Assembly (NCBI RefSeq): GCF_028858535.1
Contig: NZ_JAPMOU010000004.1
Coordinates: forward strand, 1 to 64,000
Direction: 5' to 3'
DNA length: 64,000 bases
Origin: Spartinivicinus poritis
GTDB lineage: Bacteria; Pseudomonadota; Gammaproteobacteria; Pseudomonadales; Zooshikellaceae
Under the pieces are notes generated by a model. The model worked only from the letters and a program-made list of their open reading frames with translations, did not search any database and was not told the DNA's origin. Below, in pieces: positions 8,400 through 17,438 of this stretch. The first letter of the stretch is position 1, and the number at the start of each line of letters is the position of its first letter. A program made the position numbers and the translations under genes.

Positions 8400-9158
8400 C
8401 TACTCTTTCTCAATTGGCTTTTTTTCAAACAAAGGTTTTATTAAGTCAACTGGCAAGGGAAATATGATAGTTGAATTCTTATCAACAGCAACCTCTGTCA
8501 GGGTTTGCATATAACGCAATTGTAGTGCTTGTTGTTGCTGAGAAAGCACTTTGGCTGCTTGTAATAATTTTTCTGATGCTTCTAATTCACCAGTTGCATG
8601 TATCACCTTGGCTCGCCGCTCACGCTCAGCCTCTGCCTGTTTTGCTATTGCCCGTATCATACTCTCATCCAAGTCCACATGTTTTATTTCAACGTTGCTG
8701 ACTTTTATCCCCCAAGTATCCGTTTGCTCATCAAGAATTGTTTGGATAGCCTCATTTAAATGATCCCTTGCGGTAAGCATTTCATCCAACTCATGTTGGC
8801 CTAGAATAGATCGTAGTGTCGTTTGTGAAAGCTGACTGGTTGCTTCTAAAAAATTTTCCACATTAATAATGGCTTGTTTCGCATCAACGACCCTAAAATA
8901 AATAACTGCATTTACTTTCACAGATACATTATCACGAGAGATCACATCTTGAGTGGGAACATCAAGCACTCGTGTTCGCAAGTCTACCCTGACCATCTGC
9001 TGGATTATAGGAATAACAATTATCAATCCTGGTCCTTTCACCCTATAAAACTTACCTAGCAAAAACACTACAGCTCGTTCATATTCTCTCATCATATGAA
9101 AAGTATTGGCCAAAATCACTACAGCCAATAAGACAATCGAGGCCCAAAAATAATACAT
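8400..9158 (-). CDS. Slipin (stomatin-like SPFH membrane protein)
   Basis: 252 residues: one N-terminal hydrophobic helix (about 1-18), then REYERAVVFLLGKFYRVKGPGL, the conserved slipin opening, an SPFH/Band-7 core (RVDLRTRVLDVPTQDVISRDNVSV) and a coiled-coil with AEAERERRAKVI. Slipins scaffold lipid microdomains and are cleaved by NfeD-type proteases. The gene is translationally coupled to the upstream NfeD: the NfeD stop and this start share bases in TAATG, with GGAGA upstream. Length and order match the common nfeD-slipin operon. The C-terminus (IIFPLPVDLIKPLFEKK) also fits the family. Confidence 0.9.
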   Translation of the reverse strand: MYYFWASIVLLAVVILANTFHMMREYERAVVFLLGKFYRVKGPGLIIVIPIIQQMVRVDLRTRVLDVPTQDVISRDNVSVKVNAVIYFRVVDAKQAIINVENFLEATSQLSQTTLRSILGQHELDEMLTARDHLNEAIQTILDEQTDTWGIKVSNVEIKHVDLDESMIRAIAKQAEAERERRAKVIHATGELEASEKLLQAAKVLSQQQQALQLRYMQTLTEVAVDKNSTIIFPLPVDLIKPLFEKKPIEKE

Positions 9159-10606
9159 TAGTTGTCTCCCCGTTCAACTGTTAATATTAAGCCATTAACA
9201 GCTTTAACTGTAATCTTTTCCCCTTGTTTTAAGGGGGTGTCTGTTACAGCCTTCCACAACTCTCCATCGACTTTAACCATTCCCTGATCATTGAAATTGT
9301 TAATTACAATGCCACTCCGCCCTACAATAGTCGTAATACCAGATACAACAGGCTGTCGACGGCTCATAATCAATAACCTCAGCGTTACCATAAAAAGCAA
9401 TATAGAAACTAAGGTAAAGGCAGCAATCACAGGTAAACCCACTTGATAGGGAACTTCTGGAGAATCAACCAACATAATCGACCCTAAAACAAAGGCTATA
9501 ACCCCTCCAATCCCTAAAATACCAAAACTGGGTGAGAATGCTTCTGCCAGCATTAACAAAGCACCTAAAATAATCAGCCCGAAGCCAGTCCAATTAAATG
9601 GCAGCATTTGAAATGCATAGGCAGCTAATAATAAACAAATAGCACCAGTAATACCCGCTACCCCTATGCCAGGGTTATAAAACTCCAAAATCAGCCCATA
9701 TAAGCCAATTAGCATTAAAATATAGGCAATATTCGGGTCAGTAATCACTTGTAAAAAACGATTACGCCAATCAGGTTTAACATAGTGAAGCGGCTTACCA
9801 GCTACCTCAAGCAATACTTTCGACTCATTCACTGCAACCTTTTTCAAATGTAACTGCTTAATTAAATCAGCTACATCATTAGCTATTAAGTCAATTACAT
9901 TTTTTTTCAATGCCTCTTTAGCTGTTAAGCTTGCTGCATTCCTTACCGCTTGCTCTGCCCACTCACTATTACGGTTACGTTCTTTGGCTAACCCTTTTAT
10001 ATAAGCGACAGCATCATTAATCTGCTTTCTTTGCATAGTCGTTTGCGCATCAGCAGGCTGCTGTTTGTTACCTTCTTTGTCAGTAGCTTTATTCTGTTCC
10101 TCTTTTTCCGTTTGCTTAGGAACCTGTGGCGCACCTATCTGAACGGGTGTTGCAGCCCCTAAACTAGTAGCAGGCGCCATTACTGCAATATGACTGGCAT
10201 AGAGAATAAAAGTACCTGCGCTAGCAGCTCTGGCTCCTTTAGGGTAAACAAAAGTAGCAACAGGTACTTTACTAGCTAAAATAGCTTGAACAATATCTCG
10301 CATAGCCATATCTAGGCCACCAGGCGTATCAAGCAATAACACAACTAATGAAGCATTTGCCACAGCTGCATCCTCTACACCTCTGATTATATAATCAGCC
10401 GAAGCAGGACCAATTGCGCCTTTTACTTCCAATACCCACACAGCCTGCTGTATAGGTGTAACATCCCCTTCAGTGGTTTCAGTTGCCTCCAGACTGGTTA
10501 CTGCTACTATTTGGGTGAGAAAAAACAGCAATAGAAGTGCAAACAGCCTTTTTACATAGCACAAGACTTTTACATGAGTACGCATAATCCTGGCACAGCT
10601 ATTCAT
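9158..10606 (-). CDS. NfeD-type membrane serine protease (ClpP class)
   Basis: 482 residues: a signal/anchor helix (about 20-36), then a periplasmic ClpP-like protease domain (about 53-260) with LLLDTPGGLDMAMRDI and ARAASAGTF. Ser129 is the likely nucleophile, and the catalytic Lys is expected in TAKEALKKNVID. Four to five membrane helices follow (about 285-425), ending in the OB-fold NfeD domain (VGRSGIVINNF to the end). A low-complexity Gln/Lys/Glu insertion (about 158-190) interrupts the protease domain, as is common in long-form NfeD. Known members cleave a C-terminal hydrophobic segment of their partner slipin, which is encoded immediately downstream with a 1-base stop/start overlap. Confidence 0.9.
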   Translation of the reverse strand: MNSCARIMRTHVKVLCYVKRLFALLLLFFLTQIVAVTSLEATETTEGDVTPIQQAVWVLEVKGAIGPASADYIIRGVEDAAVANASLVVLLLDTPGGLDMAMRDIVQAILASKVPVATFVYPKGARAASAGTFILYASHIAVMAPATSLGAATPVQIGAPQVPKQTEKEEQNKATDKEGNKQQPADAQTTMQRKQINDAVAYIKGLAKERNRNSEWAEQAVRNAASLTAKEALKKNVIDLIANDVADLIKQLHLKKVAVNESKVLLEVAGKPLHYVKPDWRNRFLQVITDPNIAYILMLIGLYGLILEFYNPGIGVAGITGAICLLLAAYAFQMLPFNWTGFGLIILGALLMLAEAFSPSFGILGIGGVIAFVLGSIMLVDSPEVPYQVGLPVIAAFTLVSILLFMVTLRLLIMSRRQPVVSGITTIVGRSGIVINNFNDQGMVKVDGELWKAVTDTPLKQGEKITVKAVNGLILTVERGDN

Positions 10607-10732
10607 TTTGGTTTTACACTAACTTAAAATGCCTCTTCCATCCTTGGCAAACAATTATTAGATATGCCCTTTAATAACTATAGTCAATATAGTTAAATTG
10701 CCTCGGAATGAGCATGACCCTGAAGGGAAGTT

Positions 10733-12166
10733 ATGAGTAAAAAAAACTATTGTAAATACCATCAACGCGAACCTGCTACCTGGCGATGCCGAAAATGCCA
10801 AAAGTTCTATGGCGATTGCTGTATCATCAAACCACCTCAGGGCCTGGCTGCCCCCAAGTGTTCAATGTGTACTGAGCCACTGAGTTATCTAGGCTCTGCC
10901 AATAAAATCGCTCCATTTTGGACACAAATCAATCGCTTCTTTCTGTATCCTTTCAATCAGGATTCAGTAATGTTTCTAATCATTTCGTCGATTGCCTTTG
11001 CAGCATTAGAATTAATCGGGCTCTTAGGTATCTTTAGTTGGCTAATACTGGTAAGCATTATCTATAAATACTCTTATTCAATTATCGAATTAACCAGCCA
11101 TGGAGATATGACTCCCCCCAGCATAACCACTTTATTTTCCGGCACTGGTTTTAGTTTATTTTTCAGGCAGTTAGTTGTATTTATTCTAGCTGGTGTTTTT
11201 CTCTATTATTTAGCTAAAGTAAGTATTTTGTTGTTTTTTGTTGGATTGATTCTGGCAATCTTTGCATTCCCAGCCAGTGTCATGACACTGGCATGGGAGC
11301 ATTCAGTAAGAGCCGCTATCAATCCTGCTCGACTATGGTTTATTATCTCTGGTATTGGCTGGCCTTACTGTATTCTTTGCGTCTTTTTAGTTATTTTATC
11401 TATCAGCAACACGATAGTAGATGCCTTTTTGGCTACCAAAGTCCACCCATTGCTATTCCAAAGTGTCAATACATTTGTTAATGGCTACTTCATTTTGGTC
11501 ATGTTCAGCATGATGGGGTATACACTCTTTCAAAGCCAGGAAAAACTTGGTTATACAGCTGATATGGAAGATGATGCTTTAATATCAGATGAGGAATATT
11601 ATATAAAACAAACGCTTGCTGATTCTGAAATCTATCTTAAAGAAGGTAAGCTGGATCAAGCTTTAAGTATTGTAAGAAGTAAAATAGACCAATTTCCAAA
11701 TGATCTGGATATTCACAAACGCTTCCATGAGCTATTAACTGAAACCAACGATGAAAAACGCTTGGTATATCACGGCATTGCTTATCTCAAACTATTGCTT
11801 CAAGCTAATAATAGCTACCAAGCTTCTCAGGTTTATTTAAACTGCCAAAAAGGTGCGCCAGGCTTTCCAATAAAAGAAGCAATTGAAGAGACAAAAATGC
11901 GTCACCAAATTGCAGAGGCGCTTATTAGTTCAGGCAAACCAAAGGAAGGGTTAATACTAATGAAAAACCTTCACCAGACTGATCCTCACTACCCCGGGTT
12001 GGCAAAGGCATATTTATTGGCAGGTAAAACATATTCCGACAGACTACACATGGACAAACAAGCATTGCAATTATTAAATTTTGTTGCTAAGAAGTTTCCA
12101 AATTCAATCGAAGCTAAGCAAGCAACAGAGTTTATTAAAGTCATCAATAACTTACAAGCTTCATAA
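10733..12166 (+). CDS. B-box-like zinc protein with membrane domain and TPR tail
   Basis: The 477-residue protein opens with a small zinc module: Cys7, His10, Cys19, Cys22, Cys29/30, then Cys43 and Cys46, in a C-x2-H-x8-C-x2-C spacing like B-box zinc fingers, although the pattern predicts no activity. About five membrane helices follow (roughly 80-98, 104-122, 143-165, 168-190, 205-230, 245-262), reminiscent of the Yip1-like fold. The cytosolic C-terminal half (from about 285) is helical repeats, with KLDQALSIVRSKIDQFPNDLDI and later KQALQLLNFVAKKFPNSIEA. The tail is related to that of the convergent rhomboid protein at 12396-13877. Function unknown. Confidence 0.7.
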   Translation: MSKKNYCKYHQREPATWRCRKCQKFYGDCCIIKPPQGLAAPKCSMCTEPLSYLGSANKIAPFWTQINRFFLYPFNQDSVMFLIISSIAFAALELIGLLGIFSWLILVSIIYKYSYSIIELTSHGDMTPPSITTLFSGTGFSLFFRQLVVFILAGVFLYYLAKVSILLFFVGLILAIFAFPASVMTLAWEHSVRAAINPARLWFIISGIGWPYCILCVFLVILSISNTIVDAFLATKVHPLLFQSVNTFVNGYFILVMFSMMGYTLFQSQEKLGYTADMEDDALISDEEYYIKQTLADSEIYLKEGKLDQALSIVRSKIDQFPNDLDIHKRFHELLTETNDEKRLVYHGIAYLKLLLQANNSYQASQVYLNCQKGAPGFPIKEAIEETKMRHQIAEALISSGKPKEGLILMKNLHQTDPHYPGLAKAYLLAGKTYSDRLHMDKQALQLLNFVAKKFPNSIEAKQATEFIKVINNLQAS

Positions 12167-12191
12167 AACCTTTCTCCTTTTCAAAAAAAGT

Positions 12192-12318
12192 TGTCGGAAA
12201 AGCTGTTCCCCCCTTTGATAAAGGGGGGATTTAGAATGGCGGTAGTTTTTGAGCTATCTCTGCTCTATTTTCTTGTAAAAATCCCCCTCAACCCCCGTTT
12301 ATCAAAGGGGGAAGTTGG
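12192..12318 (-). repeat. G-run double-hairpin dispersed repeat, copy 1
   Basis: Two C/G-rich hairpins (CCCCCCTTT-GAT-AAAGGGGGG at about 12208-12228 and a CCCCCTCAACCCCC-type arm with AAAGGGGGAAGTT at about 12282-12316) are separated by about 50 bp of ordinary sequence. Read on the minus strand, the element runs CCAACTTCCCCCTTTG ... TTGAGGGGGATTT ... AAATCCCCCC ... AAAGGGGGGAAC ... CTTTTCCGACA. The same layout occurs at 23743-23879 on the plus strand. It lies between two convergent genes, where it could terminate both transcripts. REP/BIME-like or MITE-like identity is inferred. Confidence 0.8.
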
Positions 12319-12395
12319 ATTGCACTAAAACTCTAACCCAGCTATTGCGACACTCCACCATTTTCGACACCAACTAAAGGTAAGGTGTGGTAAAA

Positions 12396-13877
12396 CTATT
12401 TTTTAACTAATGTCATTCTTGCTAACTTTGCCTCTTCAGTCTGAGGAAAGTGCGTAGTCAAGACACTAAAATATTTTTTCTGGCCGTTTTTATCGCCCTG
12501 TTTTCCATAGTTAACTCCCAATAAGTAAATAACTTTTTGCATCCCCTCAGGAAATTGATTAGTTTGCATTAAGTTTCTTACAAGTATTTCTGCACCAGGA
12601 AAGTAGTTATTATTGATAAATTTATTAGATAGCATCAGGCTCAATTTAGGTACTCTCAAAATTCCTTCAAACTTGGTTTTATTATAATAATCATCAAAAA
12701 TATCCGTAATTAACTTTATCGACTCAGCAGAGGCTGGTAGTTTAAATATAGAAAGTACTAGCTGATTGTACTCACTTTTAGGATCATCATATACAGGTCT
12801 GTTTTTTAGCAAATTATAGTACTGGCGATAAATATCAAGTTGGTCTGGGTATTCTCCGATAATTTTTTTACAAAGTGTACGGGCCTGATCAAGTTTCATA
12901 TCAGAAATCAACTGCTCCAACCTACCTATTTTTTGATGATAATCAGCTAATGGGTCAACTTTATCAATATAGTCTGTATCTACCTTGATCAACCGCTGTT
13001 TAGTAGCCAATACGATAAAAAATCCACTTAGCAATCCTCCCAAATGTGCCCAATAATTGACATGATCATTCGCAGCTAGGGCACCATAAAGCTCCTTGCC
13101 TACCCAAAATGGGAATACCCAAAAAGCAGGGACTTTTATATAGTTAAAATAAAATAACACCCAATAAAAAAACTGGATCTTCCGTGCACCATATAGCGCT
13201 ACATACATCCCCATTAAGCCAGCAATTGCGCCCGAAGCACCTACACCAGGCCGATATTCTCCCCACTCCAAAACGACATAAAGCACGTTAGCAAACACAC
13301 CTGTCAACATATATAGACTTAAGTATGCTAATCGACCAAAAGCAATCTCTAGAGAGTATCCTAAGATAAACAGAAAAATCATATTCCCTAGCAGGTGATC
13401 GATACTACCATGCATAAAAATAGATCCTAGCATACCTTCTATGGTGACATTACCAGGTATAATGCCAAACTTGATAAAGCTAGCCTCATTTCTTAATGCT
13501 TCGAATTCCTGACGATATTTAATCCAAACCTTAACTTCTTTAGTTCTTAGTTTGTTATCAAGCTTTGCTTTTAAAAAATAATCAAAACCTAAGTCATTGA
13601 TTATCTCTAAACGAAGCCTTTTATCATCTTCACGATCAACCAGTCTATTGGCTTGCTTGTATCGCTCTATATCTTTTTTTTTCAGATACTGCAGATAAAT
13701 ATCTCGTTCATTGGTATATAACGCATGCTTTTCATAATACTGCATGGCTTGATAGTACTTCTTATCATCACCTATTTGATAACCAAAATAAATAACACAA
13801 TTAATCAGAATGACTAGTAATGTAGCAACCGGGGGATTTTTCCAGTTAATTTGATGCTCTACTGGTATGATTAACAT
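12396..13877 (-). CDS. Rhomboid-family intramembrane protease with TPR tail
   Basis: 493 residues. Rhomboid landmarks are in order: an N-terminal helix, a long inserted charged segment (about 38-150), then MHGSIDHLLGNMIFLF (His156, His161, Asn165), GVGASGAIAGLMG (nucleophile Ser215) and WAHLGGLLSGF (catalytic His278). All residues needed for an active serine protease of the membrane are present. Residues 320-493 form a soluble helical-repeat tail (KLDQARTLCKKIIGEYPDQLDIY; later PQTEEAKLARMTL) that looks homologous to the tail of the convergent B-box protein. The 110-residue insertion between the first helix and the core is unusual. Substrate unknown. Confidence 0.88.
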   Translation of the reverse strand: MLIIPVEHQINWKNPPVATLLVILINCVIYFGYQIGDDKKYYQAMQYYEKHALYTNERDIYLQYLKKKDIERYKQANRLVDREDDKRLRLEIINDLGFDYFLKAKLDNKLRTKEVKVWIKYRQEFEALRNEASFIKFGIIPGNVTIEGMLGSIFMHGSIDHLLGNMIFLFILGYSLEIAFGRLAYLSLYMLTGVFANVLYVVLEWGEYRPGVGASGAIAGLMGMYVALYGARKIQFFYWVLFYFNYIKVPAFWVFPFWVGKELYGALAANDHVNYWAHLGGLLSGFFIVLATKQRLIKVDTDYIDKVDPLADYHQKIGRLEQLISDMKLDQARTLCKKIIGEYPDQLDIYRQYYNLLKNRPVYDDPKSEYNQLVLSIFKLPASAESIKLITDIFDDYYNKTKFEGILRVPKLSLMLSNKFINNNYFPGAEILVRNLMQTNQFPEGMQKVIYLLGVNYGKQGDKNGQKKYFSVLTTHFPQTEEAKLARMTLVKK

Positions 13878-14070
13878 TCACCTTAACCTAACATGATAAA
13901 ACTCAGCCTAAACCCGTTCGGGCATCCATAAAAGCTAGCAAGCGCATCCTTTTTGCAACAGTATTCATTGCTAAGGAGATAAGCTTCTACTATCTATATT
14001 AAAACACTAGCAAACGGTTTATACAGTTTGTAACTATAAAATCAACGTCTAAATCTAAATATGCATAATT

Positions 14071-14808
14071 ATGAAGCAATGGTTAAACGATCTTATCTAT
14101 ATCATTATTGGTCTAACAATTAGCCAGCTGAGCATTTGTTACGGGTATGAGTGGGAAACTATGCGTCAAGAAATGGTTCAAGAAATAGTCGAAGAAGTGA
14201 AAGAAACTAGCTATTTTATAGGCAAGTCAAGTTTATATGATACTGTAATGAAAGCTATTGCAACCGTGCCACGACATAAGTTTGTACCAGTATCAGAGCA
14301 ACCTTGGTCTTATGATAACCGTCCGTTACCGATTGGTTATGGCCAAACTATTTCTCAACCCTACATTGTTGCTTTAATGACCGACCTCCTAGAACCAGAT
14401 AAAGATGATGTTATGCTTGAAGTGGGTACTGGCTCTGGCTATCAGGCAGCAGTATTAGCCTCTCTTGTCAAACAAGTGTATACTATTGAAATCATTGAAG
14501 AACTTGCAACAATCTCTTCTGAACGACTAGCTAAACTAGGCTATGAAAACATCGCCACTAAATTTGCTGATGGCTATTATGGCTGGCCAGAATATGCACC
14601 TTTCGATGGCATTATTGTCACTGCCGCTGCTGGACAAATCCCACCACCACTGGTCAAACAATTAAAAGTAGGTGGCAAAATGATTATCCCCGTTGGGGAT
14701 CAGTTCTTTACCCAACACCTCATTCTAATAGAAAAAATTACAGATAAACAGATAACTACCCGTCAAGTGTTGCCAGTTAGGTTTGTACCATTAACAGGAA
14801 AGCACTAG
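14071..14808 (+). CDS. pcm: Protein-L-isoaspartate O-methyltransferase, membrane-anchored or exported form
   Basis: A 245-residue PIMT, which methylates isoaspartyl residues for protein repair using S-adenosylmethionine. Residues 45-230 carry the core: YDTVMKAIATVPRHKFVP, the signature GYGQTISQPYIVALM (about 89-103), motif I MLEVGTGSGYQAAVLA, then a TIEI acidic loop and FDGIIVTAAAGQIPPPLV. The catalytic Ser/Gln in QTISQP is intact. E. coli Pcm is 208 residues; the extra ~37 at the N-terminus here include a hydrophobic helix (about 8-24), as in the exported PIMTs of some marine bacteria. The membrane synthase-like gene follows after 27 bp. Confidence 0.9.
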   Translation: MKQWLNDLIYIIIGLTISQLSICYGYEWETMRQEMVQEIVEEVKETSYFIGKSSLYDTVMKAIATVPRHKFVPVSEQPWSYDNRPLPIGYGQTISQPYIVALMTDLLEPDKDDVMLEVGTGSGYQAAVLASLVKQVYTIEIIEELATISSERLAKLGYENIATKFADGYYGWPEYAPFDGIIVTAAAGQIPPPLVKQLKVGGKMIIPVGDQFFTQHLILIEKITDKQITTRQVLPVRFVPLTGKH

Positions 14809-14835
14809 CCTAATCATATCAAGCTGGCGTCTATT

Positions 14836-17325
14836 ATGATAAGCAGTGAGTCAATCAACTTCAATGCTCACCCATTAAAAGCACCTTATTGTAGTATTTT
14901 TATTGTTTCTGTAGCATTGCTTAGTTATGAGATTCTCCTTATGCGGCTCTTTGCAATTATTCAGTGGAGCCATTTTGCCTATATGTTTATTAGCCTAGCC
15001 ATTTTAGGGATAGCAGTAAGCGGTACTTTTATCAGTATTTATCAAAAGTGGTGTGAAAAATATTTCACATGGTTATTTTTGATTAGCTATTTACTATTTG
15101 GTATCAGTTCTTTTAGTTGTTTCTATTTAGTACAAATCATTCCTTTTCAACAACAAACATTATTGTGGAGTTACCAGTCCTGGTTACAATTCTCCCTTAT
15201 TTTTATTCTATTGTTAATTCCTTTTTTCTTTGCAGCAAACTGTATAGTAATGAGTTTAAAATACTTTAAACACAGCATACCTGCAGTATACGGAGTAAAT
15301 TTAGTAGGCTCAGGTATTGGAGCAGGACTTATTATTATTTTATTAGAGTTTCTATACCCACATACTATTTTGCTATTAATTAGTAGTTTTGCTGTTGCTA
15401 CATTGGCTATTGCTTGGTATGAATTAACAAAAAAGTCTAATCAACACTTGCTTATGTGCATTGTGATTAGCGTCATTATATGTATTATTTTTTCTCTATT
15501 CCAACAACCATTAAGTATTAACCATTTTAAGCCCCTTCCGCAAACTCTTCAGCTTCCACAGGCAAGTGTTATTCTCCAGTCATCTAATCCACAGAGCCTG
15601 ATTCATATTGTCAAAAGTCCTGTCATTCCCTACCGGGCTGCAGCAGGTTTAAGCCTTCAATCATCAGCTACTATTCCCACTCAATTAGGGCTGTTTATTG
15701 ATGCCAACCATTTTTCAGCTATTAACTATTATACTGAAAATAAACCGGATACCTTAGCATTTCTGGCAGATACCTCATCGGCATTAGCTTATCAGGTTGT
15801 CAAAAGTCCTCAACAGTTAATCTTGGGTTTAGCCGGCGGCGGTACTTTATTACAAGCTTTTTATCACCAGGCTAACCATATTGATATCGTTGAACCTAAC
15901 CCACTAATCATTAATATTTTTACTAACAAACTAGCAAACTACACTGGCTGGCATCATCTCAGCAAACAAGCTCAGATATATAACCAAAGTTTTCGCAGTT
16001 TTTTTTTAGCATTTCCAGATAAAAAATATGACATTATTCAGCTTGACTTTCTGGATGGTGGATACATAGGTAGTAACATTTATTCTCTAGCTGAAAACTA
16101 TAATTACACTGTTGAAGCAATCGAACAATACTGGCAGGGGCTCACTCCTCAGGGAGTCATTCAATTTACTCAATGGCTTGACCTACCTGCTCGAAGCAGC
16201 CTTAAGCTGGTTAATACCATTCAGTCAATGCTCAATCAACAAGGCATTGAGTCACCCGAAAATCATTTAGTACTCATTAGAAGCTGGAAAACATTAACTA
16301 TTTTACTAAGTAAAAAATCTTTAAGTACTGATGCACTCTCAAATATTATTAGATTTTGTCACACAAAAGGATTTGACACAATTTATTTCCCTGGTATCAC
16401 CACCACCCAAACGAATAAAATCAATATTATTCCTCCACCTACCTTTCATCAGCTTATTCATGAAATGCTTATCAACAATAAGGACTTCAGATCAGCTTAT
16501 AAATTTAATATTTCTGCTACATCAGACAACAAGCCTTTTTTTAATCATTTTTTCAAATGGGGATCTATCAATGAGTTTCTATCTCTTGCGAGAAAAGGCG
16601 GTATGTCACTTATTGAAACTAGCTATTTATTACAACTACTCATTTTATTTATTTGCATAACATGTAGCTTTCTCCTTATTATCATCCCTCTTTTATTTCG
16701 TAGCAGGCACGTTTCCATCATTACTTTACTAAAAAATAATCCGCTGACTTTCACTGATTACTTTTTATTAATTGGATTCAGCTTTTTCTTTTTAGAAATT
16801 GCTTTTATTCAATATTTTATTCTCTGGTTCGACAATATATTAATTGCTGTCACTGTAACGACTTGCAGCTTTTTGATATGTTCCGGTATCGGAAGTCTAC
16901 TAGCAAATCAACTAATCAATAAAAAGTTCAGCTATAGTGTGCTCATTAACACTACAATTGCTTGCATTTTATTATCACTTATTTCACTACAGATCATTCT
17001 TCCTTTACTGTTAGAGTGGCTAAGACACAGTACATTATTAACTAAAGCTATCTTTGCAACAATAGCCATATCACCTCTGGCATTAGCCATGGGTTTTCCA
17101 TTTGCAACTGCACTAGCATCATTACAAAAGCATTCTGATCAACTAATCCCTTGGGCATGGAGTATTAACAATAGTGCATCTGTGATCAGTATTTTACTTG
17201 CTCCAATTATCGCCATAGAACTGGGGTTTAACAGCCTGTTATTAATTGCTGCTTGTTGTTATCTTGCAGCTGCTTATTCTTTTCAGAAGTTTACTGCTCG
17301 AGTTAACTATACAAAATCAGACTGA
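14836..17325 (+). CDS. Multi-pass membrane protein with spermidine-synthase-like domain
   Basis: 829 residues. Residues 15-235 contain about six hydrophobic helices, 260-535 a soluble Rossmann domain, and 595-825 about seven more helices. The soluble part has the SAM-fold glycine strand LILGLAGGGTLLQAF, an acidic strand end IDIVEPNP and DIIQLDFLDGG, matching spermidine/spermine-synthase-like enzymes. The conserved catalytic Asp-Tyr pair of true SpeE is only loosely visible (LDFLDGGYIGSNIY), so aminopropyl transfer is plausible but unproven. The architecture, membrane-SpeE-membrane, is known in bacteria. The polyamine-binding-protein gene follows, so a polyamine link is inferred from both sequence and context. 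Confidence 0.75.
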   Translation: MISSESINFNAHPLKAPYCSIFIVSVALLSYEILLMRLFAIIQWSHFAYMFISLAILGIAVSGTFISIYQKWCEKYFTWLFLISYLLFGISSFSCFYLVQIIPFQQQTLLWSYQSWLQFSLIFILLLIPFFFAANCIVMSLKYFKHSIPAVYGVNLVGSGIGAGLIIILLEFLYPHTILLLISSFAVATLAIAWYELTKKSNQHLLMCIVISVIICIIFSLFQQPLSINHFKPLPQTLQLPQASVILQSSNPQSLIHIVKSPVIPYRAAAGLSLQSSATIPTQLGLFIDANHFSAINYYTENKPDTLAFLADTSSALAYQVVKSPQQLILGLAGGGTLLQAFYHQANHIDIVEPNPLIINIFTNKLANYTGWHHLSKQAQIYNQSFRSFFLAFPDKKYDIIQLDFLDGGYIGSNIYSLAENYNYTVEAIEQYWQGLTPQGVIQFTQWLDLPARSSLKLVNTIQSMLNQQGIESPENHLVLIRSWKTLTILLSKKSLSTDALSNIIRFCHTKGFDTIYFPGITTTQTNKINIIPPPTFHQLIHEMLINNKDFRSAYKFNISATSDNKPFFNHFFKWGSINEFLSLARKGGMSLIETSYLLQLLILFICITCSFLLIIIPLLFRSRHVSIITLLKNNPLTFTDYFLLIGFSFFFLEIAFIQYFILWFDNILIAVTVTTCSFLICSGIGSLLANQLINKKFSYSVLINTTIACILLSLISLQIILPLLLEWLRHSTLLTKAIFATIAISPLALAMGFPFATALASLQKHSDQLIPWAWSINNSASVISILLAPIIAIELGFNSLLLIAACCYLAAAYSFQKFTARVNYTKSD

Positions 17326-17438
17326 TGAAGACTACACTGTCAAGTAACGCTGTATCTATAGAATGTGTAGTTATCTATGCCTAATCTGAATATTATAGCT
17401 AATACACATGGTATATTAATACTAAAAAGGCAGTTTCT

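Noticed and set aside
14836-17325. Calling the membrane protein a true spermidine synthase (speE)
   Set aside because: The SAM-fold is clear, but the Asp-Tyr active-site motif of SpeE is not convincingly present and the membrane architecture differs.
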